Assembly (NCBI RefSeq): GCF_963665055.1
Contig: NZ_OY762015.1
Coordinates: 1,694,501-1,758,500, forward strand
Length of the DNA: 64,000 nucleotides
Source: an uncultured Methanobacterium sp.
GTDB taxonomy: Archaea > Methanobacteriota > Methanobacteria > Methanobacteriales > Methanobacteriaceae
Direction: 5' to 3'
In this document: piece by piece, positions 51,349 through 60,061 of the stretch
How the letters are laid out: every line of letters begins with the position of its first letter
Position numbering within the stretch: position 1 is the stretch's first letter
The notes under the pieces: generated by a model
Seen by the model: only the letters and a program-made list of their open reading frames with translations
Database searches by the model: none
What the model was told of the DNA's origin: nothing
Translations under genes and position numbers: made by a program

Positions 51349-51701
51349 GAAAAAAGACAATAATGAGCCAATAATAAAATATTAAGGGAGATAATATGAA
51401 TTTACAGTTGATTAATGGGTGAAAGAATAAATTACCCCATAATCTTTTTTTATTTATTTTATATTTTTTAAATGGTAGAAAAGTTTAAAATAAAAAAACT
51501 ACCCTATTCTGAAAAAACAATCCAAATATTAACCAGATAAGCCAATAGCAATCTAATTAAAACAATGAAAAGAAATTAATAAGTATAATAAATTATAAAT
51601 AAAACATAATAATTTAATAAACTTAATAATTCAAAATAACCATTAGTAATCCTAATAACCATTAGTAATCCTAATAACCATTAGTTAATACATTTTGAAT
51701 C
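51349..51701. other. Intergenic region with 19-bp repeat
   Basis: AT-rich gap between the CDF-like gene and a small minus-strand gene. A tandem repeat of ATAACCATTAGTAATCCTA lies at 51636-51690 (two perfect 19-bp copies at 51636 and 51655 and a partial third). Oligo-T runs at about 51448-51470 may terminate the CDF-like gene. No other gene seen. Confidence 0.7.
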
Positions 51702-51854
51702 TTAAAAAACCCTGTTTCTCGATTTGTTGGCTGTTTGCACCAGTTGCCTGTATTTAGTTCTTAAATATTCCATGTTTTCCTCAATTAGTTCGTTGATAAA
51801 TCTTTCAACACTCTCATCATCGAGAAAATCACGTATGTTATAAAACTTGGCCAT
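51702..51854 (-). CDS. Small hypothetical protein, 50 residues
   Basis: ATG with GGAG 9 nt upstream opens a 50-codon frame: start MAKFYNIRDFLDDESVERFI, then an acidic helix and a basic end (NKSRNRVF). It is predicted helical and soluble. It is too short for certainty, but the ribosome site, balanced composition and lack of a competing frame make it likely. Function unknown. Confidence 0.6.
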   Translation of the reverse strand: MAKFYNIRDFLDDESVERFINELIEENMEYLRTKYRQLVQTANKSRNRVF

Positions 51855-52048
51855 GAAAAAGATCTCCTATTAACAAAAACCATTATTGATCTTGCAGCCT
51901 TATATAACTAATGATTTTACAAAGACTTATACGAACTGTTCGGATAAACAGGGAACTCAGAGTTCTTAAATAATTTCTGGAATTATTAACAAAAATAAGT
52001 TATGAAAATTGATGTTACTGAGAAGTCTCGAAGTTTACTAGATATTGA

Positions 52049-52816
52049 TCATTTTGATTCTTTCAAGATTTTTTTGAGTTCATCCAGGTCTTCTTGAAGT
52101 CTGTCTATTTTTTTATCCACAGATTCCAGTTTCTTTTCCATTAAAGTCTCTTTATCTTCACTTTGCTCAAAGAACAATCCAGTCATTTTAAAAGCCACGT
52201 AACTGACAAAGGATAATCCCCCAAGAATTATAATTAAAGTTGCAAATCTCCCACCAACAGTGTGAGGGTAAATATCACCGTAACCCACAGTGGTGATGGT
52301 TATCAGTACGTACCAAAGGGCATCATCCAGACTGTTTACATTGGGGTTTACTCCGTATTCAAAGAAGTAGAACATTATCGCCCCTGAGATTATAACAAAT
52401 ATAAGGGTTATAACACCGTATTCCAGATTTGCCCTTTCAATGTAATCAAAAAGACTTACAATATTCTTCCGTAAAAGGGATAATATTTTGATTAACCTGA
52501 AATATCTGAATATTCCTGAATATCCAGCCAGAAGAATTTCTGGAACCATACCAATTAGGTCGAACCAGTTATTCTTCAGGTACTTGGTTCGGTCATCGGC
52601 ATGGTATAATCGGTTGACAAACTGGGCCGCTAAAATGCAGACCACAATTAAATCAAATAGAACTATAATCTGGTAGGTTTCGGAATTCACCTGTACAAAG
52701 ATTATGCCGGTTAACAGGATAACATCCAGGAGAGTTAACCCAATTATCACCGCATCTATGATCCTCTTAGCTTCTTGATTACCTATAATTTCTCTCATAT
52801 TTTTCATAAAAACCAT
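52049..52816 (-). CDS. Voltage-gated-type potassium channel
   Basis: A six-helix ion transporter. The selectivity filter is TITTVGYGDIYP (TVGYGD at about 185-190 of the longest frame), preceded by a pore helix and followed by S6. An S4-like arginine segment, IFRYFRLIKILSLLRKN (about 111-127), indicates voltage sensing as in KvAP. A C-terminal coiled coil (KLESVDKKIDRLQEDLDELK) may hold the tetramer. Start choice is uncertain: ATG 52816 has GAGG 11-12 nt upstream; GTG 52843 and ATG 52807 are alternatives. Single gene. Confidence 0.9.
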   Translation of the reverse strand: MVFMKNMREIIGNQEAKRIIDAVIIGLTLLDVILLTGIIFVQVNSETYQIIVLFDLIVVCILAAQFVNRLYHADDRTKYLKNNWFDLIGMVPEILLAGYSGIFRYFRLIKILSLLRKNIVSLFDYIERANLEYGVITLIFVIISGAIMFYFFEYGVNPNVNSLDDALWYVLITITTVGYGDIYPHTVGGRFATLIIILGGLSFVSYVAFKMTGLFFEQSEDKETLMEKKLESVDKKIDRLQEDLDELKKILKESK

Positions 52817-52843
52817 TATTTCGGTTATCCTCACTGATTTCAC

Positions 52844-53226
52844 ATTAAAACTTAGAATCAGAATAAAATACCAAAAATACTCCCATGATAATTGATTATA
52901 CAGAAGTTTATACTGTGTGTTACTAAGATAAATAAGATTGGATTGGAGGAATGTTTATCCAGCTTAGGAAATAGCTTTTGAAAATACAAATTTCAACTAC
53001 TTCGTAATAGTCTCATATAACGAAGTAGATAACTTAACAGGGTAAAAAATATTTTAGGATTATCCCTAAAATCACTGAAAAATTGACAGTGCCAATGAGT
53101 TAATCAAAACCAGCTCATACCACCTATTTCTATTATGATATGGTGGATTATTTTTAGTGTAGAATTTTTAGTATAGAACTTTCTCACTATTTTAAAAAAA
53201 AATACTGATTGATTAGTATTTTTATA
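52844..53226. other. Intergenic region with two stable hairpins, possible ncRNA
   Basis: No gene was recognised. Two perfect inverted repeats lie close together: CTACTTCGT (52997-53005) with ACGAAGTAG (53020-53028), loop 14 nt; and ATTTTAGG (53051-53058) with CCTAAAAT (53065-53072), loop 6 nt. A TATA-like AGTTTATACTG occurs near 52904 on the plus strand. Together they could be a small RNA gene. Confidence 0.4.
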
Positions 53227-53256
53227 AAAACAAGGAAAAACAATTATCCTTGTTTT
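53227..53256 (-). terminator. Hairpin terminator of the 74-residue gene
   Basis: On the minus strand AAAACAAGGA pairs perfectly with TCCTTGTTTT across a 10-nt loop, overlapping the stop codon and followed by a T-rich stretch (GTTTTTATAAAAA). Confidence 0.65.
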
Positions 53257-53479
53257 AAAGTAGGATCAACATTTGGTATACTAACCCGAAAAGGAATAAT
53301 GCTAATAAAACTATTATTAAAACGTTTAACACTATCCTAAATGTTTTCGATGCAGCATAGTTTCTATGTCTGAGTATTTCTCTGAGTGCCAGAGAAATTA
53401 ATAGTAGTACAGCTACAATTATTCTCAAAATGGTGATCTCGGTAACAATAGCCGGAGTAAATGTTACAATGGGAATCAT
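53255..53479 (-). CDS. Small membrane protein, 74 residues
   Basis: Two membrane helices (about 10-32 and 47-72) joined by a basic loop (ALREILRHRNYAASKTFR). There is no ribosome site. A TATA-like AATAAATATT begins 26 nt before the ATG, so the mRNA is probably leaderless. A hairpin terminator follows. No family recognised; the promoter and terminator support a real gene. Confidence 0.65.
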   Translation of the reverse strand: MIPIVTFTPAIVTEITILRIIVAVLLLISLALREILRHRNYAASKTFRIVLNVLIIVLLALFLFGLVYQMLILL

Positions 53480-54408
53480 AATTACGGTTGAACTTAATAT
53501 TTATTAATATGGCTGTATAAGCTAGGAATAATAAATTTTTCCTATATTTTCTACCCATTTTTCCATTCTTTGTTTAAGTAGATGAGTATTCCTTTTATCC
53601 ATTTATTTCTTATATATCATCATATTCTTATAAGCCTTAATATATCTTTATATGTTTTAGGGTAATATGGTTAATTAGTTGTAGTAATTATCTACCTGAT
53701 CCTTTGTTATGGGAACAGTCCTACAGGAATTGTGGGTATTTGAGAGTTAAGAAGTATTTATTTAGTAATTATAATTAAACCTACGAATATCATTTGAATC
53801 TTCAAAAAGTGATTTTAACCCATTTATTGCTGTTTTTTCTTTTCATGTGATATGTATTAAGCATCATATCCTCTAAATTGTTTTTTATACAATTAAAATA
53901 GGACATGATCTGATTTTTCACGTTTTAAAGACCTTTTTAAATTCAAGATTTTGTAAACCTTTTTTTCATCTTTTTAACCTGCAGAATATGCATAATTTTG
54001 TTTTTTACCCATTTATTTTATATCATCTGAAATGATCAGCTGTGCTTGCCAGTGGAGGTTGATTTTTTGTGGATTTGATAATTTCTATAAAAAAATTTAC
54101 ATAGGAACTAGCATATAATATTAAACAGGATATTATTAATATAATAATAATATTAGGATATATCGACAATTATCAACTAAGATACTTCTATGTGACACAA
54201 TTCACAAAATCCTTCATTATAAAAAACTTTATTAATAATTCACAACGATCATTAATAAAATCAAAATTTCTTAAATTTAGATAATTAAAAAAATAAAAAA
54301 ATTGCTGTGATAAGTTATTGAAGAAAATATAACTCTAAGATCAGAGCATGCACTAGAAATTGATGAATTAAAATTTAAAACATTTGTTTGTAGGGGAATG
54401 GGAAAAAA
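53480..54408. other. Long non-coding region before the glycan cluster
   Basis: A 929-bp AT-rich gap, the longest in the window. I see no convincing reading frame, tRNA, or repeat. TATA-like strings occur at several points, for example around 54120-54150. The last 30 bp contain the ribosome-site region GGGGAATGGG of the first glycosyltransferase gene. It may hold regulatory sequence or gene remnants too decayed to recognise. Confidence 0.4.
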
Positions 54409-55599
54409 ATGTTTGAAATTTTATTTTCAATATTCCTAATTTTATCATTATGGGAATTTGCGGGTTATCCCATAGTTATGGGTAGTTTAGCAAAAAAATA
54501 TTCTATAAATAGCAGTGCTGAACCCCACTATCCCTTTGTATCCATAGTGATTTCTGTTTTTAATGAAGAAGATGTGATTAAAAAAAGATTAGAGAACTTA
54601 GTGAATTTAAATTATCCTCAGGATAAATATGAAATCATAATCATCGATGATAAATCTGAAGATAATACCGTGAAGTTAATAAATGAATTCCTGGCAAACC
54701 ATAAAGCAAAAAACCCGCCAATAAAGTTTATTAAGAAAAATCACAGATTAGGTAAGTCAAATTCATTAAATATAGCTGTTAATGACATTAAAGGTGAATT
54801 AGTATTATCCAGTGATGTTAATTCCATGTTTGATCAGAATATACTACTTGAGCTGACTTCTAAATTTAAGGATGAAAAGGTGGGAGCAGTTTGTGGAAGT
54901 TACAATATAATAAATCATGATAAAGCTTCACCCAATTCTGAAAATTTTTACTGGAATTTAGAGGATATGATGCTTAAGGGCGAATCTGCCATAGATTCCA
55001 TTGGTACCATGATAGGATCTACCAGTACGTGTCGAAAAAGGTTCTTCCACTTTGATGAAAATATAATAAGTGAAGATTTGGATTTAATGGTAAGAATACG
55101 TGAAGAAGGTTACTACGTAAAATATGAACCTAACGCAAAGGTATATGAACACGCAGCTACAAATCCACGCGATCAAATTAAACAACGAAGTAGAACTAGT
55201 TTAGGTACAATTCAATGCATATTCAAACATCCAGGTCAATTTTTATTAGTGAATGATTACCATTCTTTATTCTTATTTTCGCATAAAACCTTACGAATGT
55301 TTTCACCATTTAACCTGTTATTGGTCTTAATAACCTTTGTTTTATTACCATTACCCACCATGATCATCGCCATTATATCTTTAAGCGTGACTCTTTTCAT
55401 ACTGCTGGCGAGCCTAATCAGATTACTCCCAAATTCCAATAGCTCCAAAAATGGCATATCAAAGTTAAATTTAATTAAATATGTTCTACTTAACGAATTT
55501 TTAATTTTAGTAGCATGGAAAAAATTCATACTCGGAGAAACCAGTACCAAATGGGATAAGGCAGAATCCACCAGAGCAAGTAAAAAAAAGGGTTCATAA
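54409..55599 (+). CDS. Family 2 glycosyltransferase, membrane-anchored
   Basis: A 396-residue glycosyltransferase with an N-terminal membrane helix, a GT-A domain (FVSIVISVFNEEDVIKKRL; acidic sites in EIIIIDDKSEDNTV and SSDVNSMF), an acceptor-binding ED motif in IISEDLDLMVRI and a QRSRTSLG motif similar to the QxxRW of processive enzymes. C-terminal membrane helices are at about 300-345. It likely extends a surface polysaccharide or lipid-linked glycan. First gene of the glycan cluster. Confidence 0.88.
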   Translation: MFEILFSIFLILSLWEFAGYPIVMGSLAKKYSINSSAEPHYPFVSIVISVFNEEDVIKKRLENLVNLNYPQDKYEIIIIDDKSEDNTVKLINEFLANHKAKNPPIKFIKKNHRLGKSNSLNIAVNDIKGELVLSSDVNSMFDQNILLELTSKFKDEKVGAVCGSYNIINHDKASPNSENFYWNLEDMMLKGESAIDSIGTMIGSTSTCRKRFFHFDENIISEDLDLMVRIREEGYYVKYEPNAKVYEHAATNPRDQIKQRSRTSLGTIQCIFKHPGQFLLVNDYHSLFLFSHKTLRMFSPFNLLLVLITFVLLPLPTMIIAIISLSVTLFILLASLIRLLPNSNSSKNGISKLNLIKYVLLNEFLILVAWKKFILGETSTKWDKAESTRASKKKGS

Positions 55600-55687
55600 A
55601 AAAGGCAATCCACAAAAACCGTTCAAATCATACCAGACCATTCACGAAAGTAAATGAAATCCACCATATGCAAAGGAAAATGAAATT

Positions 55688-57130
55688 ATGAAGATATATC
55701 TTTTAAATCCATATTTCACTGAAGATTACAGTAGAAGTTCCAGATGGGCGGCCAAAGGTAGGGGCGGAACATTATATTATCCCATATGGTTAGCTTATGC
55801 TACGGGAATTTTAGAAAAAGAAGGGCATGAAGTTAGATTGGTAGATGCTGTGGCCAGAAACTGGAACTTAGAGGATACTCTATGTGATGTGGATAAATTT
55901 AAACCAGAACTCATCGTTTCAGAATCCAATTTTCAAAGCTTAAAAAATGATGTGAACACTTTAAAAACATTAACCGAATCAGTCAGTGCTAAATCAGTTC
56001 TGGTGGGACCTCCCACCTCACAGTATAAAGAAAGAATATTGAATGAAGGGATTGATTTTTTAGCTCCCTTTGAATATGATTTCACACTTAAAAGATTAGT
56101 AAAATCCTTAGAAGATGGGGATGTAGGAGAAGATTTGCCCGGTATAACCTTCAGGAATGATGATGGGAAATTGGTAGATCATCCTAACATTATCAGTTCA
56201 TCTGATGATCTTGAGAATCTTCCATTTGTATCTGAGGTTTATAAAAAACATCTGAATATCAAGGATTATTTCCTGAATCATTCATTATATCCTATGGTCC
56301 AAATTTTCACAGGAAGAGGGTGCCCTAATCGTTGCACATTTTGCTCATGGCCTGAAACTTTGATGGGAAGAAAATATAGGGTTAGATCTATCGAAAGTAT
56401 AGTCAATGAGTTTATTTACATTAGAAAGAACCTTCCTGAGGTCAAAGAAATATTCATTGAAGATGATACTTTTACCGTAGATAAAAATCATCTCCAGAAT
56501 TTCTGTAAACAAATCATGGATATGGATACTGATTTTACATGGAGCTGTCAGACCAAAGCCAACCTCGATTATCAATCCATGCAACTGATGAAACAGGCAG
56601 GCTGTCGATTGTTGGATGTGGGTTATGAGTCAGGTAATGCTAAGATTTTAGAAAATATTAAAAAAGACATCTCTGTAGAGCAATTAAGGGAATTTACAAA
56701 GAATGCCAAAAAAGCTAAATTGAAAATTTTAGCAGATTTTGTAATAGGATTCCCAGGAGAAAATTTTGATAGTATAAAAGATACCACCGAACTGATCAAT
56801 GAAGTCAAACCTGACCTGTTACAGGTATCAGTTGCCACCCCCATACCTGGAACTGAATTCTATGAATACTGTAGATCAAACAATTATCTACTTACCGATG
56901 ATCTGGAGAAATCTTTAGATGAAGATGGATTCCAAAAATGCATAGTATCCTATCCTCATTTGAGTAATGAAGAAATTGAAGCCCAGGCAGGCAGAATACT
57001 AAAGAATTATTACCTTTCCACTGGATACATGGCCATAGCATTGAAAAATATAAGTGGAAAACATGCATATGATGAATTTAAGCTGTTAAGTAAATCATTC
57101 ATGTCTTATTTCAAATTTCTTACCAGTTAA
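55688..57130 (+). CDS. B12-binding-domain radical SAM protein
   Basis: A 480-residue radical SAM enzyme. Residues 1-170 are a cobalamin-binding-type Rossmann domain (PIWLAYATGILEKEGHEVRL), without the DxHxxG cobalamin His motif. The radical SAM cluster motif GRGCPNRCTFCSW (Cys212, Cys216, Cys219) opens the barrel, followed by EIFIEDDTFTVDK and DVGYESGNAKIL. This architecture includes methyltransferases and ring-forming or cyclising enzymes. Placed among glycosyltransferases, it may modify a sugar or lipid of the cell envelope. Target unknown. Confidence 0.88.
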   Translation: MKIYLLNPYFTEDYSRSSRWAAKGRGGTLYYPIWLAYATGILEKEGHEVRLVDAVARNWNLEDTLCDVDKFKPELIVSESNFQSLKNDVNTLKTLTESVSAKSVLVGPPTSQYKERILNEGIDFLAPFEYDFTLKRLVKSLEDGDVGEDLPGITFRNDDGKLVDHPNIISSSDDLENLPFVSEVYKKHLNIKDYFLNHSLYPMVQIFTGRGCPNRCTFCSWPETLMGRKYRVRSIESIVNEFIYIRKNLPEVKEIFIEDDTFTVDKNHLQNFCKQIMDMDTDFTWSCQTKANLDYQSMQLMKQAGCRLLDVGYESGNAKILENIKKDISVEQLREFTKNAKKAKLKILADFVIGFPGENFDSIKDTTELINEVKPDLLQVSVATPIPGTEFYEYCRSNNYLLTDDLEKSLDEDGFQKCIVSYPHLSNEEIEAQAGRILKNYYLSTGYMAIALKNISGKHAYDEFKLLSKSFMSYFKFLTS

Positions 57131-57265
57131 TCTAGAAATTTTAAACAAAAACTATTCAGTAAACTATTCATAAATGTTTTGTTAGGGAAAATTAGTAGTT
57201 TACTGATAAGTATAGAGGTTTATTTAATAAAAAATTGAATTTTAATAAATAGAATATTACTTGAT

Positions 57266-57365
57266 TATTAGTTAGAATAAACTTTGATTAAGGTTAGAAA
57301 ATAGACTTAGATTAAAGGTTAGAAAAATACTTAGATTAAAGGTTAGAAAATATACTTAGATTAAA
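57266..57365. repeat. 24-25-bp tandem repeat, three copies plus a decayed one
   Basis: AGGTTAGAAAAT...ACTTAGATTAA units begin at 57291, 57316 and 57340 (periods 25 and 24). A degenerate copy (GTTAGAATAAACTTTGATTAA) precedes them and another follows. They lie just upstream of the GT4 gene in a non-coding gap. Confidence 0.85.
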
Positions 57366-57412
57366 TGGCTAAAAACTTTGATTAATGAACTAAAAAAGAG
57401 TTTGAGGTAATA

Positions 57413-58582
57413 ATGATAATCGGTTATTTTTCATCAACATTTCCCTACAGTGTTTCCAATCCAAAATATTTTTGTGGAGGCTCCTCATTAGCAACCCATT
57501 CCCTGGTTAATGAGATTTCAAAGAGTGATGTTGATGTTAAAGTTTTCACAACCTCTGCTGATTCTGGAGACCATCTGGATAGAGATGGAAGAATGGAAAT
57601 CTACAGATATGCTACTAAAATTAAGTTGTTAACTTCTCCAATTTCCCTGGGATTATTCCATAAACCCCTTGAACATGATGTAGATCTGGTCCATGTTTCA
57701 TTTGATATGCCACCAGGACCCTTCGCTGCTCACAGATACGCCCGAAAGAAAAATCTTCCACTGATCCTGACCTACCATGGTGACTGGGATCATGATTATG
57801 GTAGTTTCGTTCGGAAAATTGGAGTTTCAATTAATGAGAGGTTTGTCAGTAATTTACTTTCTTACGCAGACCTCATAATATCCCCTTCTAGAATATATTC
57901 TGAAAATTCTAAATATCTAAGCAAATACCTGGATAAAATAAAGGTAATACCAAATGGCATTGATTTAGATGAATTCCAACTGAACTACTCCCAATCCCAA
58001 TGTCGAGAAAAATTGAATTTACCCCCTGAATGTAAGATTATACTATTTTTCGGCTATTTAAGTCTTTATAAAGGTCCGGATATTTTACTGGGAGCTTTCA
58101 GGGAAGTTTTAAAAAATCAACCAGATACCATACTACTTTTTGCCGGAAATGGTAATATGGAGGATGAACTTAAAAAACTTACCAGACAATGGAATATTCA
58201 AGACAATGTCATATTTGCGGGTTTCGTGGAAAAAGAGAAAAGATCTCTTTATTATGGCGCCGCGGATATTTTCTGCTTACCTTCTACCAGAAGCACGGAA
58301 TGTTATCCCCTTGTAATTTTAGAGGCAATGGCCAGTGGAGTTCCAGTTATGGCTTCAGATATTGGAGGTATTCCTGATATTATTGAAAATAATGTTAATG
58401 GATTGCTGGTTCCACCTGACGATGCAGAAAAATTGGAAGATAATTTAAATTTAATGTTGCAGAATCCAAAAATCGGTGCAAAATTCTCTAAAAACGCCCT
58501 TGAGGGAATTAAAAAATATTCATGGAAGAATATTGCTACAGAAACTCTTAAACTCTATGAATCATTAATGGAAAATCGTTAA
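57413..58582 (+). CDS. Family 4 glycosyltransferase
   Basis: A 389-residue GT-B enzyme. The N-terminal acceptor domain has a glycine loop at GGSSLATHSLVNEI. The C-terminal donor domain contains KVIPNGIDLDEFQ, ILFFGYLSLYKGPDILL and the E-x7-E region VILEAMASGVPVMASDIGG. It acts at the cytosolic face on nucleotide-sugar donors. It ends with the codons ENR inside a 30-bp repeat. Confidence 0.92.
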   Translation: MIIGYFSSTFPYSVSNPKYFCGGSSLATHSLVNEISKSDVDVKVFTTSADSGDHLDRDGRMEIYRYATKIKLLTSPISLGLFHKPLEHDVDLVHVSFDMPPGPFAAHRYARKKNLPLILTYHGDWDHDYGSFVRKIGVSINERFVSNLLSYADLIISPSRIYSENSKYLSKYLDKIKVIPNGIDLDEFQLNYSQSQCREKLNLPPECKIILFFGYLSLYKGPDILLGAFREVLKNQPDTILLFAGNGNMEDELKKLTRQWNIQDNVIFAGFVEKEKRSLYYGAADIFCLPSTRSTECYPLVILEAMASGVPVMASDIGGIPDIIENNVNGLLVPPDDAEKLEDNLNLMLQNPKIGAKFSKNALEGIKKYSWKNIATETLKLYESLMENR

Positions 58583-58693
58583 TAATCAAAGTTCCTAATA
58601 AAGAATCGTTAATAGTCAAAAGGTTCCTGATAGAATCGTTGATATACAGGAGGTTCCTTAAAGGATCTTTAATGGTATAAATCATTAAAAACT
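58574..58693. repeat. 30-bp tandem array across the GT4 stop, four copies
   Basis: AATCGTTAATARTCAAAAGGTTCCTRATA-type units begin at 58574, 58604, 58634 and 58664, exactly 30 bp apart, increasingly divergent. The first holds the last sense codons and the TAA (58580-58582) of the GT4 gene. There are no unique spacers, so it is not CRISPR. Confidence 0.88.
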
Positions 58694-58830
58694 TCACTGA
58701 TAATAGTAATAGTTAAAATGTAGCTTTTACCATATGATATGAGTAAAATGTTACTATAGGTTTTCAAGTAGTAGATTTAACGTTTAATATTAAAAAATTA
58801 GTGATTATAATATTTATAAAGGTATATTCC

Positions 58831-59892
58831 ATGGATAAAATTGCAATTTCAGTTGTTGTGGATATTTTCGATGATGAAGGTACTACTGTTAGACCCAAAA
58901 GGGTTGCAGAGTTACTTAAAAATAATTTTGACACATGTTTTATCAACAGATCCAGCAGCGATTTAAAGGAAATTAACGGTACACCAGTTCACATAGTGAA
59001 ACCAGCTGGGACAAAGCTGTGGAACCTTAAATTAATTAGGTTATTATCAGGTAATGATTTTGATTTTGTTTACTGTTCCAGTGATTGGTTTGGTTTTTTA
59101 ACCTATTTTATCCTAAAAAGATTCTATGATTATAAAATAATTTTTGAAGCCCATACTATAATATCTGAAGAATTTAAAGAAAGAAAAGCCCATCCCTTTA
59201 AAGTATTCTTTTTTCAGGTCCTTGAAAAATTCACAATAAAACATTCCGATTATGTTGTGGCTTTATCTGAGAATATTTACGATTATTACAGTTACAATAA
59301 CAATATTGAGTTAGTACATGTGTTCATTGATGAGGAACTGTTCATTCCAGATGTTAACAAAAAAATCAATGATAATAAGAAGGTTATAGGTTTAATTGGT
59401 CCCTTCGATGAGTTTAGTAACCAGTACTTCCTGGAATTTTTAAGAAAAAATATTGACCAGTTTGATGATCGAATAAACTTCAGGATAATAGGTAAGTGTA
59501 AGGATAAAATCCATCATCCACGAATTGAATATACTGGTTACATGAACAGTATTCATGATTACGTGAATGTTTTATCCTCTCTTGATGGCGTACTAGTACC
59601 TTCCAGGGTAGCAACACTTGGACCTTTAAATAAGATAATTGAAGCTATGGCCTGTTCAGTACCAGTATTTACAACACCGAAAGGGATCGTTGGTTTGTAT
59701 AATATTAAACCAGGCCAGGAAATCTATGTTCTAGAAGAAGATGATTTAGTTTGCGGATTGAATAATCATGTTTTTAGTGATGAATTAGTTAACATAGCTA
59801 AAAATGCTAGATTATATGTTGAAAAATATTATAGTAAAAAAGCAAATGAGAAGAAACTTTTAAGAATATTTAATAGGTTAAATGAAGGATAG
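58831..59892 (+). CDS. GT4-like (group 1) glycosyltransferase
   Basis: A 353-residue GT-B protein with more divergent motifs: FDFVYCSSDWFGFLTYFILK and EAHTIISEEFKERK in the N-terminal half, KVIGLIGPFDEFSNQYFLEF and NKIIEAMACSVPVFTTPKG in the C-terminal half. The ATG at 58831 has AAGGT 8 nt upstream; the longer frame starts from a GTG at 58801. It follows the GT4 gene after the 30-bp array. Confidence 0.82.
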   Translation: MDKIAISVVVDIFDDEGTTVRPKRVAELLKNNFDTCFINRSSSDLKEINGTPVHIVKPAGTKLWNLKLIRLLSGNDFDFVYCSSDWFGFLTYFILKRFYDYKIIFEAHTIISEEFKERKAHPFKVFFFQVLEKFTIKHSDYVVALSENIYDYYSYNNNIELVHVFIDEELFIPDVNKKINDNKKVIGLIGPFDEFSNQYFLEFLRKNIDQFDDRINFRIIGKCKDKIHHPRIEYTGYMNSIHDYVNVLSSLDGVLVPSRVATLGPLNKIIEAMACSVPVFTTPKGIVGLYNIKPGQEIYVLEEDDLVCGLNNHVFSDELVNIAKNARLYVEKYYSKKANEKKLLRIFNRLNEG

Positions 59893-60061
59893 ATGTATAT
59901 TGATAAAATTACAATATTTCATTAAATCTTTAATGTAATGATATGTATTGATTAGGGATTATAAATTGACTAGAAGTTTATTTAAAAAATCCCAGATATG
60001 TGAGTGAATTGGTAATAATTTCATTGTTTGATATTTATCACAATGATTGGGTGGGCTAAAA

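Noticed and set aside
53480..54408. Remnant gene in the 929-bp gap
   Set aside because: Scanned both strands for frames and motifs; nothing coherent was found.
58574..58693. Possible CRISPR array (30-bp period)
   Set aside because: The whole 30-bp period is one degenerate repeat; there are no repeat-spacer boundaries.
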